Assembly (NCBI RefSeq): GCF_040183065.1
Contig: NC_091119.1
Coordinates: forward strand, 67,024,892 to 67,088,891
DNA: 64,000 nucleotides
Origin: Periplaneta americana
Taxonomy: Eukaryota; Arthropoda; Insecta; Blattodea; Blattidae
Reading direction: 5' to 3'
Shown one piece after another: positions 23,510-37,400 of the stretch (position 1 is its first letter; every line of letters starts with the position of its first letter). The position numbers and the translations under genes are program-made. The notes under the pieces were generated by a model. It ran no database searches. It saw only the letters and a list, made by a program, of their open reading frames with translations, and was not told the origin of the DNA.

Positions 23510-24470
23510 TATTTAATTTTGATATACAATATGTTCTTTGTAAAATAAAAATTTGTATCACTTCAGTTGAAATGTACGAATATTTATGTACAGCAATTTT
23601 TAGTAACTTATTTACATTTTTTCATTTTCTTAAGGAATTTCTTTGTAAAATCTGATGAATAATTTATTAATAGCCTAGAATCCAAAGTCCAACTGTCTGA
23701 AGGTTCTATCAAACCACCACAAGATAATTAATGTGAAATCGGCTCCGGAAAACAATATGAAATCTCCATTTTTTTTTTTTAATAGGTATGTGTAGCATTC
23801 CAGTTCTGGATGGGTATCTAAAAATTTGCCGGCAACCCATCCTCCAGATACATTTTAATCTATCCTCTTCAGAATCAAACTGCAAGACTGCTCTGTTGGT
23901 TTTTGGTGTAGGAGATCCCATAGCAGAAGAAGACCAAGACAGAATAATTCACACCCAAATAAGCAATGCGTAACTCATTCATATGGTTATATTGCAATTA
24001 CAATACATTAAATTCCATAATCCATACATCTTCAGAGGTAAATTCAAGAGTTCTGCTTGTAAATTCCTACCATAATCTACTTCAGTAAAATATTCGGGGA
24101 ACACGTGACAACTCCGTGGATTCCACTTCCACTTCTGCAAAATTTTTGAAGCCATTTCTGGCATATAATTTTATCTTTAGGAAAAGTGGAAAATGATTTA
24201 TTTCTCTTCATTTTTAGCCCTTGCTCTGCTGTTATTGCAGACAGCTACAGCACAACGTGTACCTGTCATTAATAGACCCACTTGCACGATATTAAAATAT
24301 CACAGAAAATATAACATTTGAACTCAGTGGTATACACACACATACACTTGTTGGGGAAAAGAAGTATATCAATGACGTCACACTTTCCCCGCTCACTCGC
24401 ACTTTTTTCTCGTCCAAACATAGCTGATTGAGATAACCTTATTCTACAGGCCTTGAATCCAGACTACACC
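23510..24470. other. No gene seen
   Basis: AT-rich sequence. Short frames on both strands around 23,700-24,160 have no recognisable motif. Confidence 0.4.
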
Positions 24471-24477
24471 GAAGCTG

Positions 24478-25105
24478 TGAAACCATCAGACTGTATCCAT
24501 GGCTTCATCCAGTCATCGGAACCATCAGTCTGCATCCCTGGCTTCAGCCATCGGAACCATCAGTCTACATCCCTGGCTTCAACCATCAGTCTGCATCCCT
24601 GGCTTCAGCCATCGGAACCATCAGTCTACATCCCTGGCTTCAACCATCAGTCTGCATCCCTGGCTTCAGCCATCGGAACCATCAGTCTACATCCCTGGCT
24701 TCAGCCATCAGAACCATCAGTCTGCATCCCTGGCTTCAGCCATCGGAACCATCAGTCTACATCCCTGGCTTCAACCATCAGAACCATCAGTCTGCATCCC
24801 TGGCTTCAGCCATCGGAACCATCAGTCTACATCCCTGGCTTCAACCATCAGAACCATCAGTCTACATCCCTGGCTTCAGCCATCAGAACCATCAGTCTAC
24901 ATCAGAAACATCAGTCTGCATCCCTGGCTTCAACCATCAGAACCATCAGTCTGCATCCCTGGCTTCAGCCATTGGAACCATCAGTCTGCATCCCTGGCTT
25001 CAACCATCAGAACCATCAGTCTGCATCCCTGGCTTCAGCCATTGGAACCATCAGTCTGCATCCCTGGCTTCAGCCATCAGTCTGCATCTCTGGGTTCACC
25101 CATAT
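24478..25105. repeat. Minisatellite of 35-bp and 26-bp units
   Basis: About 18-20 units. The full unit is ATCGGAACCATCAGTCTGCA plus TCCCTGGCTTCAGCC; some units lack the GAACCATC-type 9 bp. Units differ mainly at a few positions (CGG/CAG, TGC/TAC, GCC/ACC). Because 35 is not a multiple of 3 and the unit has no stop in the relevant registers, two plus-strand frames stay open for over 200 codons. Related decayed units continue to about 25,255. This is repeat-made openness, not a gene. Confidence 0.93.
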
Positions 25106-25397
25106 TAGGAAGCATCTAGTGTGGCATCTTTGACTTCAACTAGTGTTATGTCCCTGACTATACCGAACCTTGGGACCCATCAGACTGCGTAGCTTCATCC
25201 AGCCATCGGAACCATCAGTGTGCATCCCTGGGTTCACCCAGTATCAGGAGACATTACTGTAAATTACTTGGTTTAAATATATATGTGTAATAAAAAGTAA
25301 ACATTATGTTTAATCACTTTTGTTCCCTGATCTTCTTCATTGGCTCGAGCAAAAATAACTTCTAAATCACCATTATATCTGATACAACCACAAGTAA

Positions 25398-25900
25398 TTA
25401 AGCCAAAAGATTTGAGTTTTTCCACCTCTTCACAGAATAAGACATAATATATACTTTGTCTTTTCGGGATTTACTTCCAAACCTATCTCTTTACTTGCTT
25501 CAAGTAAAATTCCTGTGTTTTCCCTAATCGTTTGTGGATTTTCTTAACATATTCACGTCATCTGCATAGACCCAAACCCTATTATCCTGGAATTTCCTAA
25601 TGACATACTCTAAAGCAAAGTTAAAAGGTAATGGTGAAAGTACATCTCCTTGCTTTAGCCTGCAGTGAATTGGAAAAGCATCCAACAGAAACTGACTTAT
25701 ATGGTGTAAGTTTCACTGAGACACATTTTAATTAATGGAACTAGTTTCTTGGGAATACCAAATTCAATAAGAATATCATATAAAACTTCTCTCTTAACGG
25801 AGTCATGTACCTTTTTGAAATCTATGAATAACTGATGTGCTGTACAGTTATATCCCATTTTTTCTGCAATATCTGTCAAATACAAAAAGTCTGATAGTGC
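25398..25900 (-). pseudogene. LINE family alpha, reverse-transcriptase domain fragment
   Basis: On the minus strand: a palm-like segment HQLFIDFKKVHDSVKREVLY with GIPKKLVPLIKMCLSET following (25,885-25,697), then the catalytic VYADDVNM at about 25,580-25,557, then the decayed EKSKYLG-type segment. It overlaps in position with the family copy at 53,672-54,598 and extends further toward the RT core. Several frame breaks. Confidence 0.85.
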
Positions 25901-25924
25901 TGAATAAAATATGAAGATCTCTTG

Positions 25925-27363
25925 CTGTAATTATTATATTCTTCAGAAAAAAATTATCGCCTGAACAGAAGGATGTTTCAGGACACTGACTTTCATCACT
26001 TTTATATGAATCTGGTATAGGCAAGTCATCACTGTGGTACAGGCTTTAAAGATGATGGCACTTTGGGATAGACAATTAAATGTTTAGTTTTTTTCTTAAA
26101 TTCTGAAATTTTCGTCAAAAAAAACATAGCAGTCAGTCACATGATTTTTAGGTTCTCACCAAATTGTCGAAACTACGAAAGGCTTCTTTCCTTTCTGCTA
26201 CTCGGATAAAATGACGAAGCAAGAACAATAACATAAATATCTCGGAGGACCAAAGCTTATCCTGGTCAGCTAGCAGAGAGCCAAAGTAGAGCCTGTAGGC
26301 TTTTGGTTATAATATTTTTCTTTTGTCATTTCGGAGTGAATTTTCCACAAAAAAAATTAAGAAAAATTATTCGTATAATTTACACACTTGCTACTTCAGA
26401 ACTTGACATACCGCGTGTTTTTTCCTAATATGAACTTATACCACTATCTTTTCTTTTAATCCATGTTTAAAAATTAATTCAAAGACCTATCACAAAAAAA
26501 AAAAAAAAAAAACTTTTACTAGACAAAACTCGCACGTGTTAGCTCAATCACACTTTCTTTACAACTGCTTCACTGAAAATAAAGGATATTTAGCTACGGG
26601 TAGGACTGCTCAGGTACCACAACTCTCTCCTTCCCTCCGATAAATCTAGCTTATATGAATCACGGTTTTTTTTACCTTGACACTTATTCACAAGTATACT
26701 CCGTACAAGTCTTCGCCAAAAAAGAAAATTATTTTATCAGCGATCAGTGGCGGTTTTTGAGACTAAGTAATGCACAAGAAAATTTCTGTTGTTTCTTTTG
26801 TTTGTTTTCATTAAAATTTAGCTTTAGGTAGGGTTTATAGGAAAAAGCCTCATTCTATAGATGAACTAAAAGACTATTATACGAGAAGAAATCCAAGCTA
26901 ACAATGACGTGGAACTTCAGAGTGTTGTTCATTCATTTATCAGAAGATGTCAGTTGTGTGTGGCGGCAAACGGGGACCATTTTCAGCAACGACTGTGAGC
27001 ATGGTAAGTCCAAATTATTGAACATTTGTTGTTGGTACTGTTATATATTGCAGAAGTGCTGGAGAAGTGGTTGTGCGCTCGGCAGAAACCACAAAGGGTG
27101 CAGCCATCTGGCCGCTCTTTTCTGGGACCTATGATAATAATAGCTCTGTATATGTTGTCCCTGGTAGGGACAAATTAATTAATACCTTTTCAGCAGGCGA
27201 CACCAAATTCTTCTGGGGGGGAGGATCCCCAGCACCCCTCACCCCTGTCAATTCACATCCTGGTTGGCTCATATTTCTAAGGAAAGGATTTCTCAAAATA
27301 AAAAATCAATGTGATTCTGTAGAATATAAGTTTATGAAATTTCTTATAATAACATGACTATTT
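25925..27363. other. No further gene seen; downstream flank of FANCA
   Basis: Contains A and T runs and CAGTGGCGGTTTTTGAGACT (about 26,744), a hAT-like terminus without a found partner. No canonical AATAAA was found on the minus strand within about 600 bp of the FANCA stop, so the 3' end of the transcript is undetermined. Confidence 0.4.
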
Positions 27364-28158
27364 CTAAAAAATGTCTCGTATTTTAGGGTCTTTTGTACTT
27401 GTTATATAACTTTGTGGTATTGTAACAGCTTGTCTGCTGGTTACTGTTGCTAGAATGGAATAAAGCCTCTTTTTGACTACAAGTAACAGTTCTGTATCCA
27501 AAATAGGACAAGTTCTTGGTGTCTTTTGACTGGCAGTGGAATGAAATGGTGCCTCTTGAGCTCTTTGAGGAGGAAGTGGAGCATTCATGTACGCAGCATA
27601 ACAAGATAAGAGTACTCTGCACACAAGTGAAGCACTTGATTCACAAGTCATGAATTTATTAGTGTGTGTTTCTGTGAGTGAGTTATATAGCAAGATGAGC
27701 AGCACTGTCGTAAGACACATCATGTTCTGAGATACAGTGGACAAGCCACAAAATGGCAGTTGGTCCTGCCACACTGCGATATCTAGAGTTTCGAGCACGG
27801 AGGAATCATTCTCTACTTCACTCAACAGTACTTCCACAATGTTGCTCTGAGCGATATCATCTCTGAGGTATTCAAATGACACAGCCTGAGGGGAAATTTT
27901 GAATTTTACAATACCAGACTGAACATGAGAGCCAAGCTCAAGAATTCTATAAAAGAACACCCATTTCTTGGCACTAGGCTGTATGGACACAGCACTCTGA
28001 TGCTGCAACCACACGTCAAGGCCCACCTCCCAGTCCTCTACTGGGCAAACTGGTTTAAATGTCGCAATAAGGTGTGTCAGGGAGCTCTGAGTTGAAGATT
28101 CGGCCATATCAGTGGCTGTGAATCTTCGTAAAATGGGCACAGCAGTTGAAGAATGAAC
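27364..28158 (-). CDS. FANCA: FANCA terminal coding exon j
   Basis: Acceptor TTATTTGTATTGTAG. 265 codons including the stop. Leucine-rich and helical throughout ([50 protein letters not shown]). Close to the end, [20 protein letters not shown] mirrors human [20 protein letters not shown], which supports the C-terminal placement. Less conserved than the earlier exons, as in other FANCA proteins. Confidence 0.85.
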   Translation of the reverse strand, partial: VHSSTAVPILRRFTATDMAESSTQSSLTHLIATFKPVCPVEDWEVGLDVWLQHQSAVSIQPSAKKWVFFYRILELGSHVQSGIVKFKISPQAVSFEYLRDDIAQSNIVEVLLSEVENDSSVLETLDIAVWQDQLPFCGLSTVSQNMMCLTTVLLILLYNSLTETHTNKFMTCESSASLVCRVLLSCYAAYMNAPLPPQRAQEAPFHSTASQKTPRTCPILDTELLLVVKKRLYSILATVTSRQAVTIPQSYITSTKDPKIRDIF

Positions 28159-31100
28159 CTACAATACAAATAAAAACAAAATTAAAAACTTATACACAGT
28201 AAGAGAAAAATAAAGAATAAAGAGAGAGAGAATGGTGGTTTAAGGATAAAGAATTGGATGTCTACAATTTTACAGTAACACCCATTATTATTAAAATATT
28301 CTTTTAAGATTTTTTAATACAGTAAAACCTCGATAAGATGCGCTCGCTTATTACGCTATCCCGTGTAATACACTTTTTTTTTGTCCGGTTCCTGAACATT
28401 TCATAGATAACACCTTTATAAAATACCCTGTTTGTTGCACTGAAGTCCTGCATAATATGCTATTTTTGTGGAATATTTTTTATGTAATTTAGAGCAATGT
28501 ACTGTAACAGCAATGAAACATTTTGACCATTGAACTTACTGGTGTCATTAACCTGAAAAGTATTGGTATTCGACCCTTTACCTGCACATTTAAACGTTCA
28601 TACTATACAATACGCCACCCTCTTGTTACGCTCTCTTATTTGACACTTTACTTGTGCGCTTAAAGCTTACATACAGTTACAATACCCGACCCTCTTGCTA
28701 ACCCTCTCTCTCAAACAATGTTCCTCAGTCGACCGTAATAAAATTCTGAAAATTTTTGCTGGTCAGTTAGTTGTTCTTTAGTGTATTGAAGTGTCTGTGA
28801 GTGGGATTACAATAAGTGTTAAACGAAAAGCGCTTTCTGTGTCGGGAAAATTGGAAATCTTACGAAAGTATGATGAAAACAGTACTCTTAATCAGAAACA
28901 ACTGTCTAATTCATTAGGAATTCCATCATCGATAGTAAGAATGATAATAAAAAATCGCGACTCAATCACTGCAGCTGCGACATCGGGAGGGTGTAAGCGC
29001 AAGAGAGTGAAGTGTGGCAAACATAGGACTTGGAGAACACGCACACGGCAAACAACTATAAATGACTCTTTTCGAAAGAATTAAGTACAGTACATACATA
29101 CAGTATTATAGTCTTTGACGTACAGTGCAGTAATTACACAATGGAGTAATACTGTATTACTTTTCATGAATCATGTATTTCAATAAAGAAAAATGCTAAT
29201 AGATGCTGTATATAGGTCAAAATTAGTATACCCGCCTAATACATGGTCCCTTGAACAGCGTCTTATTGGGGTTTTACTGTATGATCAGATTCTGCGTCTT
29301 TCAAAAAGGTGATGATAAATATACAGTTAACAGTTACTTCTTTCATGGTGCAATGATCGTAAGACTATTATAGACTGACAGTAAGTTGTTATGGAAGAGA
29401 AAACCTCCAGTGGCGAAGCTCTTAAGAAGCTTTCGAGGCTTAGCCTACCCAAAAAATTTGAGTTATTATATCTAGTAACAGTATAACTTCGTAGAAACGA
29501 TATATTGTAACACTTGATTTCACTCCGATCCTTCCATATATTTAATTCACTGTTGGCAGTTCCAGGATTAAGAGTTCAGTGCGAGAGGCTTGTGGCAGAA
29601 GCCTCATAGCGACGGCCTCGCTCACAGACAGCACTCGCAAGCTTGAGGGAAGGCCAGGGTGGAGGGAGTATTGATTTGCTACTACTCAATAGTAGGAAAT
29701 GTGGCGCGATATAATACGCCACACTATATTGATGTTCCGTAAATGTGCTACATTGTTGAGTGTTAGTTTAATCAAAAATGCATGTGTGTGTGTGTGTTAC
29801 ATACTAATTTTGTGTTAAAAAATCTAAAAGGATTTTCAGTGAAATAAACGTAAGTGAACAAGACTTCATGTCCGTCACACTCTTAATCTATGAAATCTTG
29901 GACACACTGACTATACAAGTGGAAACGCGTTTTGGAGATGGTGAAAGATAAAATTTGTTAGATTTCTAGATAAAAATAGCTTTGTGGGATATAAACTAAA
30001 CTGATGAAATTACATAACCTTCTGTCCACATATCTATTTTTCAACAAAGAAAGATTAGAAAATGAATTGGCTTTTCTATAGCACATGACACTGAAACTTC
30101 CAACTTGCATTTTTCTAAGTTCTACAGTGCAGATATCTGCGACAGATTAGGTTAGGTTATTTTAGGCTTTTCGTATGTCTTGCATATACGAATCTGTCAA
30201 GGTTAGATTAAGTTAGTTTAAGCTTTTGGTATGCCTTGCATACACGAATCTGTAACAGGTTGGGTTAGGTTAGTTTAGGCTTTTGGTATGTCTTGCATGA
30301 AGTGAAATGCGCATTTCGCGTTCATTTTGAAGTGTTCTATCTCTTTATTTCACGTGTTAAATAATCACTTTTAGGTTACCTACATCGATTAATTCTTACC
30401 AACCTTCACCTATTTTCTAATATGTTTTCAAGTCAACTCACGTCCTACATGAATTCTTCATATTCCAAACTACCTTCCCTCTGGAAATTAGACCATTTTT
30501 CCACTTTTTTTCGTAAAAAAAAGTCAGTGTCACGTGCTATTCAAACCATGTATAAAAAGGTAACACAACTTGTGAAATTGATCTTGACATTCTCCGGTAC
30601 TACAGCTTTTCCCCGATAAGAGTAAAAAAATTATCTTCGTAATTCAATGAAGAATGAAAAATTAAGTTGTCTCAGTACAATTGTCACTGAAAAAAAACTG
30701 GTTACACAACTTTCTATTGACCAGAGTTTCATGGAAAGAGTAACTGACACTCTTGCAACCAAGAAGAATCGACTCCTGGATCTTCTGTATAAAAAAATAT
30801 AAGGTAAGCAAATTTTTTCAGCCTATCCAGTATTTATACCTTAGCTCGCCATTGGTTTACAGTGATCCGCAACTTACACAGAAACAATTGACGAGATGTG
30901 CATGCACTGTCTTCTAGTTCAACTCACCCTGATTGCAATAGTAAGGGATGGACAACTCTCAAACAGAACAGAAAATAAGCGCCGTGCTCTATCAATGGAT
31001 GCAGATTTCTGTGTTATACTCAGGCCTATTAAGAGATAGTGAAGCAAGCCTTGATTCAGGAATCCATTGTAGTCACTCAAGACATCCTTCTGTAAAAGAA

Positions 31101-34100
31101 AAAAAAAAAAAGCAATGATAACAGGAATGATGAAGGTAAAACCGTTTCTAGCCAAATTAAAAATATATTTATTAAGGAACACAAAAATGTATGATAGGTA
31201 TGATAAGGTTACATGAAAGCAGTAGGTTTTCTTAGAAGAAGTCTAAAGCCATGGTTGCTCCTTTGAGTATCGCAGCCGTCACTTTATCATCTGTGCAGAT
31301 TCTATGCCCCTTCAGAGCTTGTCTGAACAAATGAAAGTCACATGGTAACAAATCGGGGCTATAAGCTAGACGGCCAAGAACCTTTTGCTATTAAGAAGTG
31401 AATCACAGCCCGTCTTTGTCGAATATTGCAATCCAAAAGGAACTTTTAGCTCAAATTACTGAATGCCACTTCTTTCACAATGACATTATTGATAGGTTTG
31501 CTCCCTAAACGATAGACCTGATCTACAAAAAAAAAAAAAAAAGGTGAGTTATGCATGTCTGACTTACTAATTTACCAATATTTAATTTTTAAAAAAGTAG
31601 TGATTTTTTTTTTATTGTTATTTATTTTTTTTTTTGCATATAAGTACCTCTTCACTTACTATTTCAGACACGAGCCGTCATTTCTATATATCAACTTCAA
31701 TTCAAATAATGTGTTTAGAATTTTCTTCCATTTTCTACAAAAAAAAAAGTGTAGAATTTTCTTCCATTTTCTACAGAACCCATAAATAAAATTAAGAGAG
31801 AAAAAAAATCAATTAAAAATACGCAAAGCTCTAACTTATTATTGTTCCTGCACAACCACTGAATGAATGCAGCATCTGTTAATTTAAGCTAAAGAGTCCC
31901 CTTTAATCACATACTTAAGGTACGGCCACACGTCGCTACTTTTGCTGCGCAACTTTTGTACTGCAGCTGCAAAAGTTGCATGTCGTGTTCACACGTAAGC
32001 CAAAAGTAGCGCGCTGCACACTACTTTTCGTGCTGCGCAACCCGAGTGCAGCAAAAGTTGCAACTGGAGGTTGCGAGTCTGTTCACACACAAGGCGCTAC
32101 TTTTGCAGTCGCAGTCTTGCTGCAAGTTTCCAGGTCCATGTTGACTTCTCAATATACATTTTGTGGTTATGTTCGCATTATTATGAAACTCATGTGATAG
32201 CTTACTTATCTATTATTTGCTTTTCTGTCCTAACTAGTATTCAGAAATTGGCATTAGTTTTACTATAAAGCTTTTAAAAACGCCTATATACTTAAATGAT
32301 AATCAACAGCATATTCACGTAATCAATGTTGGCAACCCTCCTATTTGAAACTACGCTACAGAAAATTAAAAAAATGAATCACGAAAATAGTCAGACTGTG
32401 TTGTGCATTTAGTAACTGTTACAAATAATTTATTTTCATCACATCTAACATTAAAATATATCCAAACAATAAAAGTATCATTGCCACATTTGGATGGCAA
32501 CACTGATCGCAACCACAGCAAAATTTTCAACACAACTGACATCAAAAATGCTACGGCTGCAACCCTGAGAACCCTGTTCACATGTCACTACTTCTAAGCT
32601 GGTGCAGCATGAAAAAGTAGCGGACAGCATGTTCGGCAGCCCTACTTTTGGGTTGCAACGTTGTTCACACGTCGCAGTATGAGAGTTGCGCAGTTTTTTT
32701 GTACTGCAGCACTGTAAAAGTAGTGACGTGTGACCGTACCTTTAGGTACTATCACTAAAAAATCTGGTGATTAATAACTGAATGCGATAAATACTTATCA
32801 GAAAATGACGCACTTCTTGTGGTCTGTGCACTTATGAGTATATGTATAAACCAACTATTGGAACATTATTTTTGGTTCCTGTTAACGATGTGCTGGCATT
32901 TTTATAGAAACACAGCAGTTTGATTACATTTTAAATTAATTTAAAATTAAATGAAAACAGGACAAAATGGAACTTTAGATCACACTGACAGGATGGCCAA
33001 ACAGTATTATAAACAGGACATATGATCATCCTACAGCTCATAGGATCTATACATGGGGTCCTTTTTATCTAGTGATTTGCTGCTCTTCACAGGGATTGAA
33101 CCAGAGAATTTTGGGTCATGAAGTAAGTACGGTAACCAACATTCCACTGATTTACAAGTGAAATTCCATTAACTGAACATGATTTTGCCCTATGCTGCTG
33201 TTGTTTGGAATCAAAGCATACAGACTCACCAGGCGAGAGTTCACAAGTCTTGCAAGGATTTGTATTGTGTGCTCAGAAGGATCACTGTAGCACAAGTTGC
33301 TGAACATAAGCCATGGAGGCAGAGATGATGCAATTCTGTAAAGCAAGTAACACAATTTAGAGAGGCTCAAACAGATACATTTACAAGATTTAAACTTGAA
33401 ATTCGTGCTTCAATAGCCATTGATAGTCAATACTTGCAACTATCAATGTGTTATTTGTTGTTTTCAAATGCTTTCGGATATAGACTAGACTGTACTACAT
33501 TACTCCGACATTTTTTTTTCTTCCTAATGCCGTGAATAATGACGTGCGCCCATTTGCACTTATGTCTATTTTTCGCGAATTATGATGGAGAATTCTTTTC
33601 TGAGGTTGGGGCATCCACTAGGTCCATTAGCTCAGTATGATTGGTAGAATAACATATGAGCATGAAAGTAGGCAGGATGGAAGAAGATAAAGGTGAGGAC
33701 GGCAAAATGAACCCAGGGTCCAGCACCGAAGGCTAACCCACATTTGCTCTTAAATGGTTAAGGGAAAACCTTGGGAAAAACCTCAATCAGGCAACTTGTC
33801 CCAACAGGATTCGATCCTGGGCTTGCTAGTTTCGCAGTCAGACATACTGGCCACTACTTCAAAGCAGTGGATAGACTCATATCTTGAACTTACTAGGGTC
33901 ATGCTGGATTCCAGGTAGGAGCCTAATAAAGAAAAGTTTGTGAGAACCAAAATTTACTACCTTTAGAAATAAGGCAGTTTTTACGTTAAAATGGAATAAT
34001 TTAATTGAAAACAGTTCAGAATTACATATAATTCAATATTTAATCTTTTATATATTTCCATTTATTGTTTTTCTCAATTAGTTAATGGCAGTAGCATGAC

Positions 34101-34408
34101 ACACATATTTAAGGAAGTGCAATCGATTGGATGATGATGATGATAATTAGTGACTCTTTTTTTCTGATGGTATGCAACAGTACTCAATATTGGTACCTTT
34201 CCTCCTTCAACGTTTTTAAAATTATTAACATATCTGTCACAAAACAGCAAAGTGAATCGTACAGCCAGCAGTGGATACAGAACAAGCTATGATTGCATGA
34301 AGAAGGAGGTGCCCCTAACAATATATTCCGAACTTTAGTGCAATATAAATCTGTGTAACTTGCAAATTTTGGTGAGTATTAGCACATTTTTTCGCAGAAA
34401 AAATGCAC

Positions 34409-34467
<59 letters not shown>

Positions 34468-37400
34468 TTATAATAACAACAACAACAATAATAATAATAA
34501 TAATGACAACTTAAAACTTCTGCTATATAATGTTACAGAAGCAACAGAAATAACAATCATAACATAATGATAATATAGAGATACAACTATATTATTAAAT
34601 TGGAAAACTAGTCCTTTCAGTGCGTATGTGGACAATGTATCCTTTGTATTAGTAAATGCAAAGTTTCAAAACTAGTGAACTCATTTGAATGGATAACAGT
34701 TAACGAATTTCTTGCAGCAAAGTATAAATGTTTACTTTATTAAAAACCTAAACTTTAGATCCTTAATTGTGAAAAACTATATTTTGCAGATAACTATCAC
34801 TAGCATCTCGAAACTGACTAATTCGAAAAATTGCATTTTCCAAAATTTTCTCTGATTTTATGATGACAACTCACGAATCGCATTACAATGTAATCTTCCA
34901 GAACTTCAATTTGTTGTAGGTTTTTTCCTCTATACATTTTCCTTGAGAAAACTCCAGAAAGTTTTGTTAAGTTTCTTGTGGAAATATGATTCTCTGCCAG
35001 GACAAGGAACTATTTGCATACTGAAGTCTATGATAGTCAGAAGGCACGTTTTTATAGAAACTTTCAACTACTCAATAGTCACAAGTTATCTCTGACCCTG
35101 AAGTGCCTGTACTATTATACAGCGACTATTTTCGAGTTAATTTTACTATAAAAATGAAAATAGACGTCAGTTCGTTAATTTCGTTTCCTAGGAGATTTAT
35201 TAGATGACTAGCCATACCCGTGTGCTCTGCTGCACCCGTTAGGAATAAATATAGAGTAATTACATAATTAAAATAGGACATTTGATCTAGGGAACATTCG
35301 TGTTTGATTGAAGAATAAATCGTTTAATATGTTACTTAATTCAAATTGTATTTAAATAATTAAAATGCGATCATTTTGGTCCAGAGATCACTCATTTAGT
35401 GCAATGACAATTCCTTTAACATGTTTCTTAATTGTTATTACATGCAACCATAGTTTAATGAACATTGACATCATTTAGATTCAATGTGTATACTTTATTT
35501 TACTTGCTATATGTCGTAATGGTACTTTTGAAATGTTTGTAATTTTTACTACTACAATTAATGTTAAAAACAAATAAGAAGCAAGTAATGTGGAAGCTCC
35601 GGTTTCAGGTTCAATGATTTTGGCTTCCATTGAATTATGGTAATAACTTAATTTTAACCCTTGTTTTCTACGTCTTCAGTAAATGGCGCTTGGCCCACTA
35701 TAGTTCTGAACCCTTCAAATAACTTAAATAGTGATACAGCATACAGTATATAGTGATATGTAATTATATTTCTTTCTTTCGAAAATGTAAGAATTCACGA
35801 TCTCCTATGTACCATTGCCATGGAATGAATAAGTGTGTTTTTCTTCCTACTCAAAAATATTATATTTTACACATAGGAGTTACTGTAGGAACAACAACGC
35901 TATAATCTGAGACGGTGGTGAAAATATATTATATTGTTATTTTAAAAGTCTTTTATATCCTTTATTCGATATTACTTCATACAAACACAGAAATATTTCC
36001 TCTAGGCTATGTTTGATAGCTTTCGTTTGTTGTTGTTCAAGGCCCCTTATAGACGAAATCATTTGTTTTTTATTTCATTACAGCGCCTTAGATGGCGTTG
36101 TTATATACATTTTAAAACTCATTTATCTCATTAAATATCAGTCCTATCAAAATTTTGCATAGAATAAAACTTATCGGAAATAATATTTTAAAAAACTTTT
36201 GTTATGTAACATTTTTCACAAAAATTAATAATAAGGGAGATATTTCGATTTATTTAATTCAAGCCCCCTTATAACCCCCCTTTTAAATAAAGTATTTTGA
36301 ATGCCATAAAGCCTAAAATCTAAGTTACAACGAACTTAATTTATATTCCAATTTTCATATAAATCAGTTCAGCCATTATTGCGTGAAAAGGTAACAAACA
36401 TCCAGACAGACAGACATACAAACAACAATTTCAAAAAAGCGATTTTCGGTTTCAGGATGGTTAATTATACATGTTAACACCAATTATTTTTGGAAAATCG
36501 AAAATTACCAGAAAAATTTTGGCTACAGATTTATTATTAGTATAGATATGGTACCCACTGTAATGCTATTTTCTTCCCTGCTTTTATAAGTTGTCTGATA
36601 AGCTTACATATTTCCAATACTTTGTTATTTTAAGGCATTTTGTTTGAATGGTTCGATCTCGCAGTATTTGAATTGGTTTACTTAAAAAAATTTCTTCGGT
36701 ATTATTACTACATACAAATAAAAAATTAATGTCACATCCCACTCCATGGACAGTATTCAAACCAATTCCACAGCATTATTTAAATACTGATCGTTAAATA
36801 TCGAGTTTAGACAACTTTCAAGATAAAAACGTGTGTCGTCGGTCCTAAATGTTTCTGAAATTGTTTAGACTCAACAATAATTTTTATTCCAATGTGCAGG
36901 TACAACACTTCATTTATTTTCTTAGAGAACATAACACAAATGCGCATTACAACCTGCAGTGAACTACTATGAATTGACTGAGTTCAAAGCAGATAAAGAG
37001 CAAAATTAAAATTGAGAATGTTAAACAACACAAGTGATACCTGAAAAATGAAATATCACTGACAACATCGGACTTGTCTCGGAGAGTTAGCCATTCATGA
37101 AGCAACCAGGGCAGCGACTTTGCAGGTGGTTCAATAGGGTAAGTTTCTAGCAGACTTGTCAACACTTTCATCATATCCCTATGGAAGTTCTGCCACGAGT
37201 GTACTGTGAGGAGTGAAGCACTGTCCTACAAAGAGAATTAAAATCACATACATTGCAGAATTAAACCAAACAGCTATTTTAAAAAATAACAAATATTAAC
37301 TGGTACAAAACAATTGAGACTCAAACATCACTCACACAAACACAAAAATAACTGAAAGTTTATAAGTCAGCTGAGTTAGCTCTGTGGTAGCGTGTCTGCC

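Noticed and set aside
24453-25133. 226-codon protein
   Set aside because: Openness is created by tandem repeat units without stops. A second overlapping frame is equally open.
26904-27357. Plus-strand frames just downstream of the FANCA stop
   Set aside because: No motif, no splice logic and no repeat partner.
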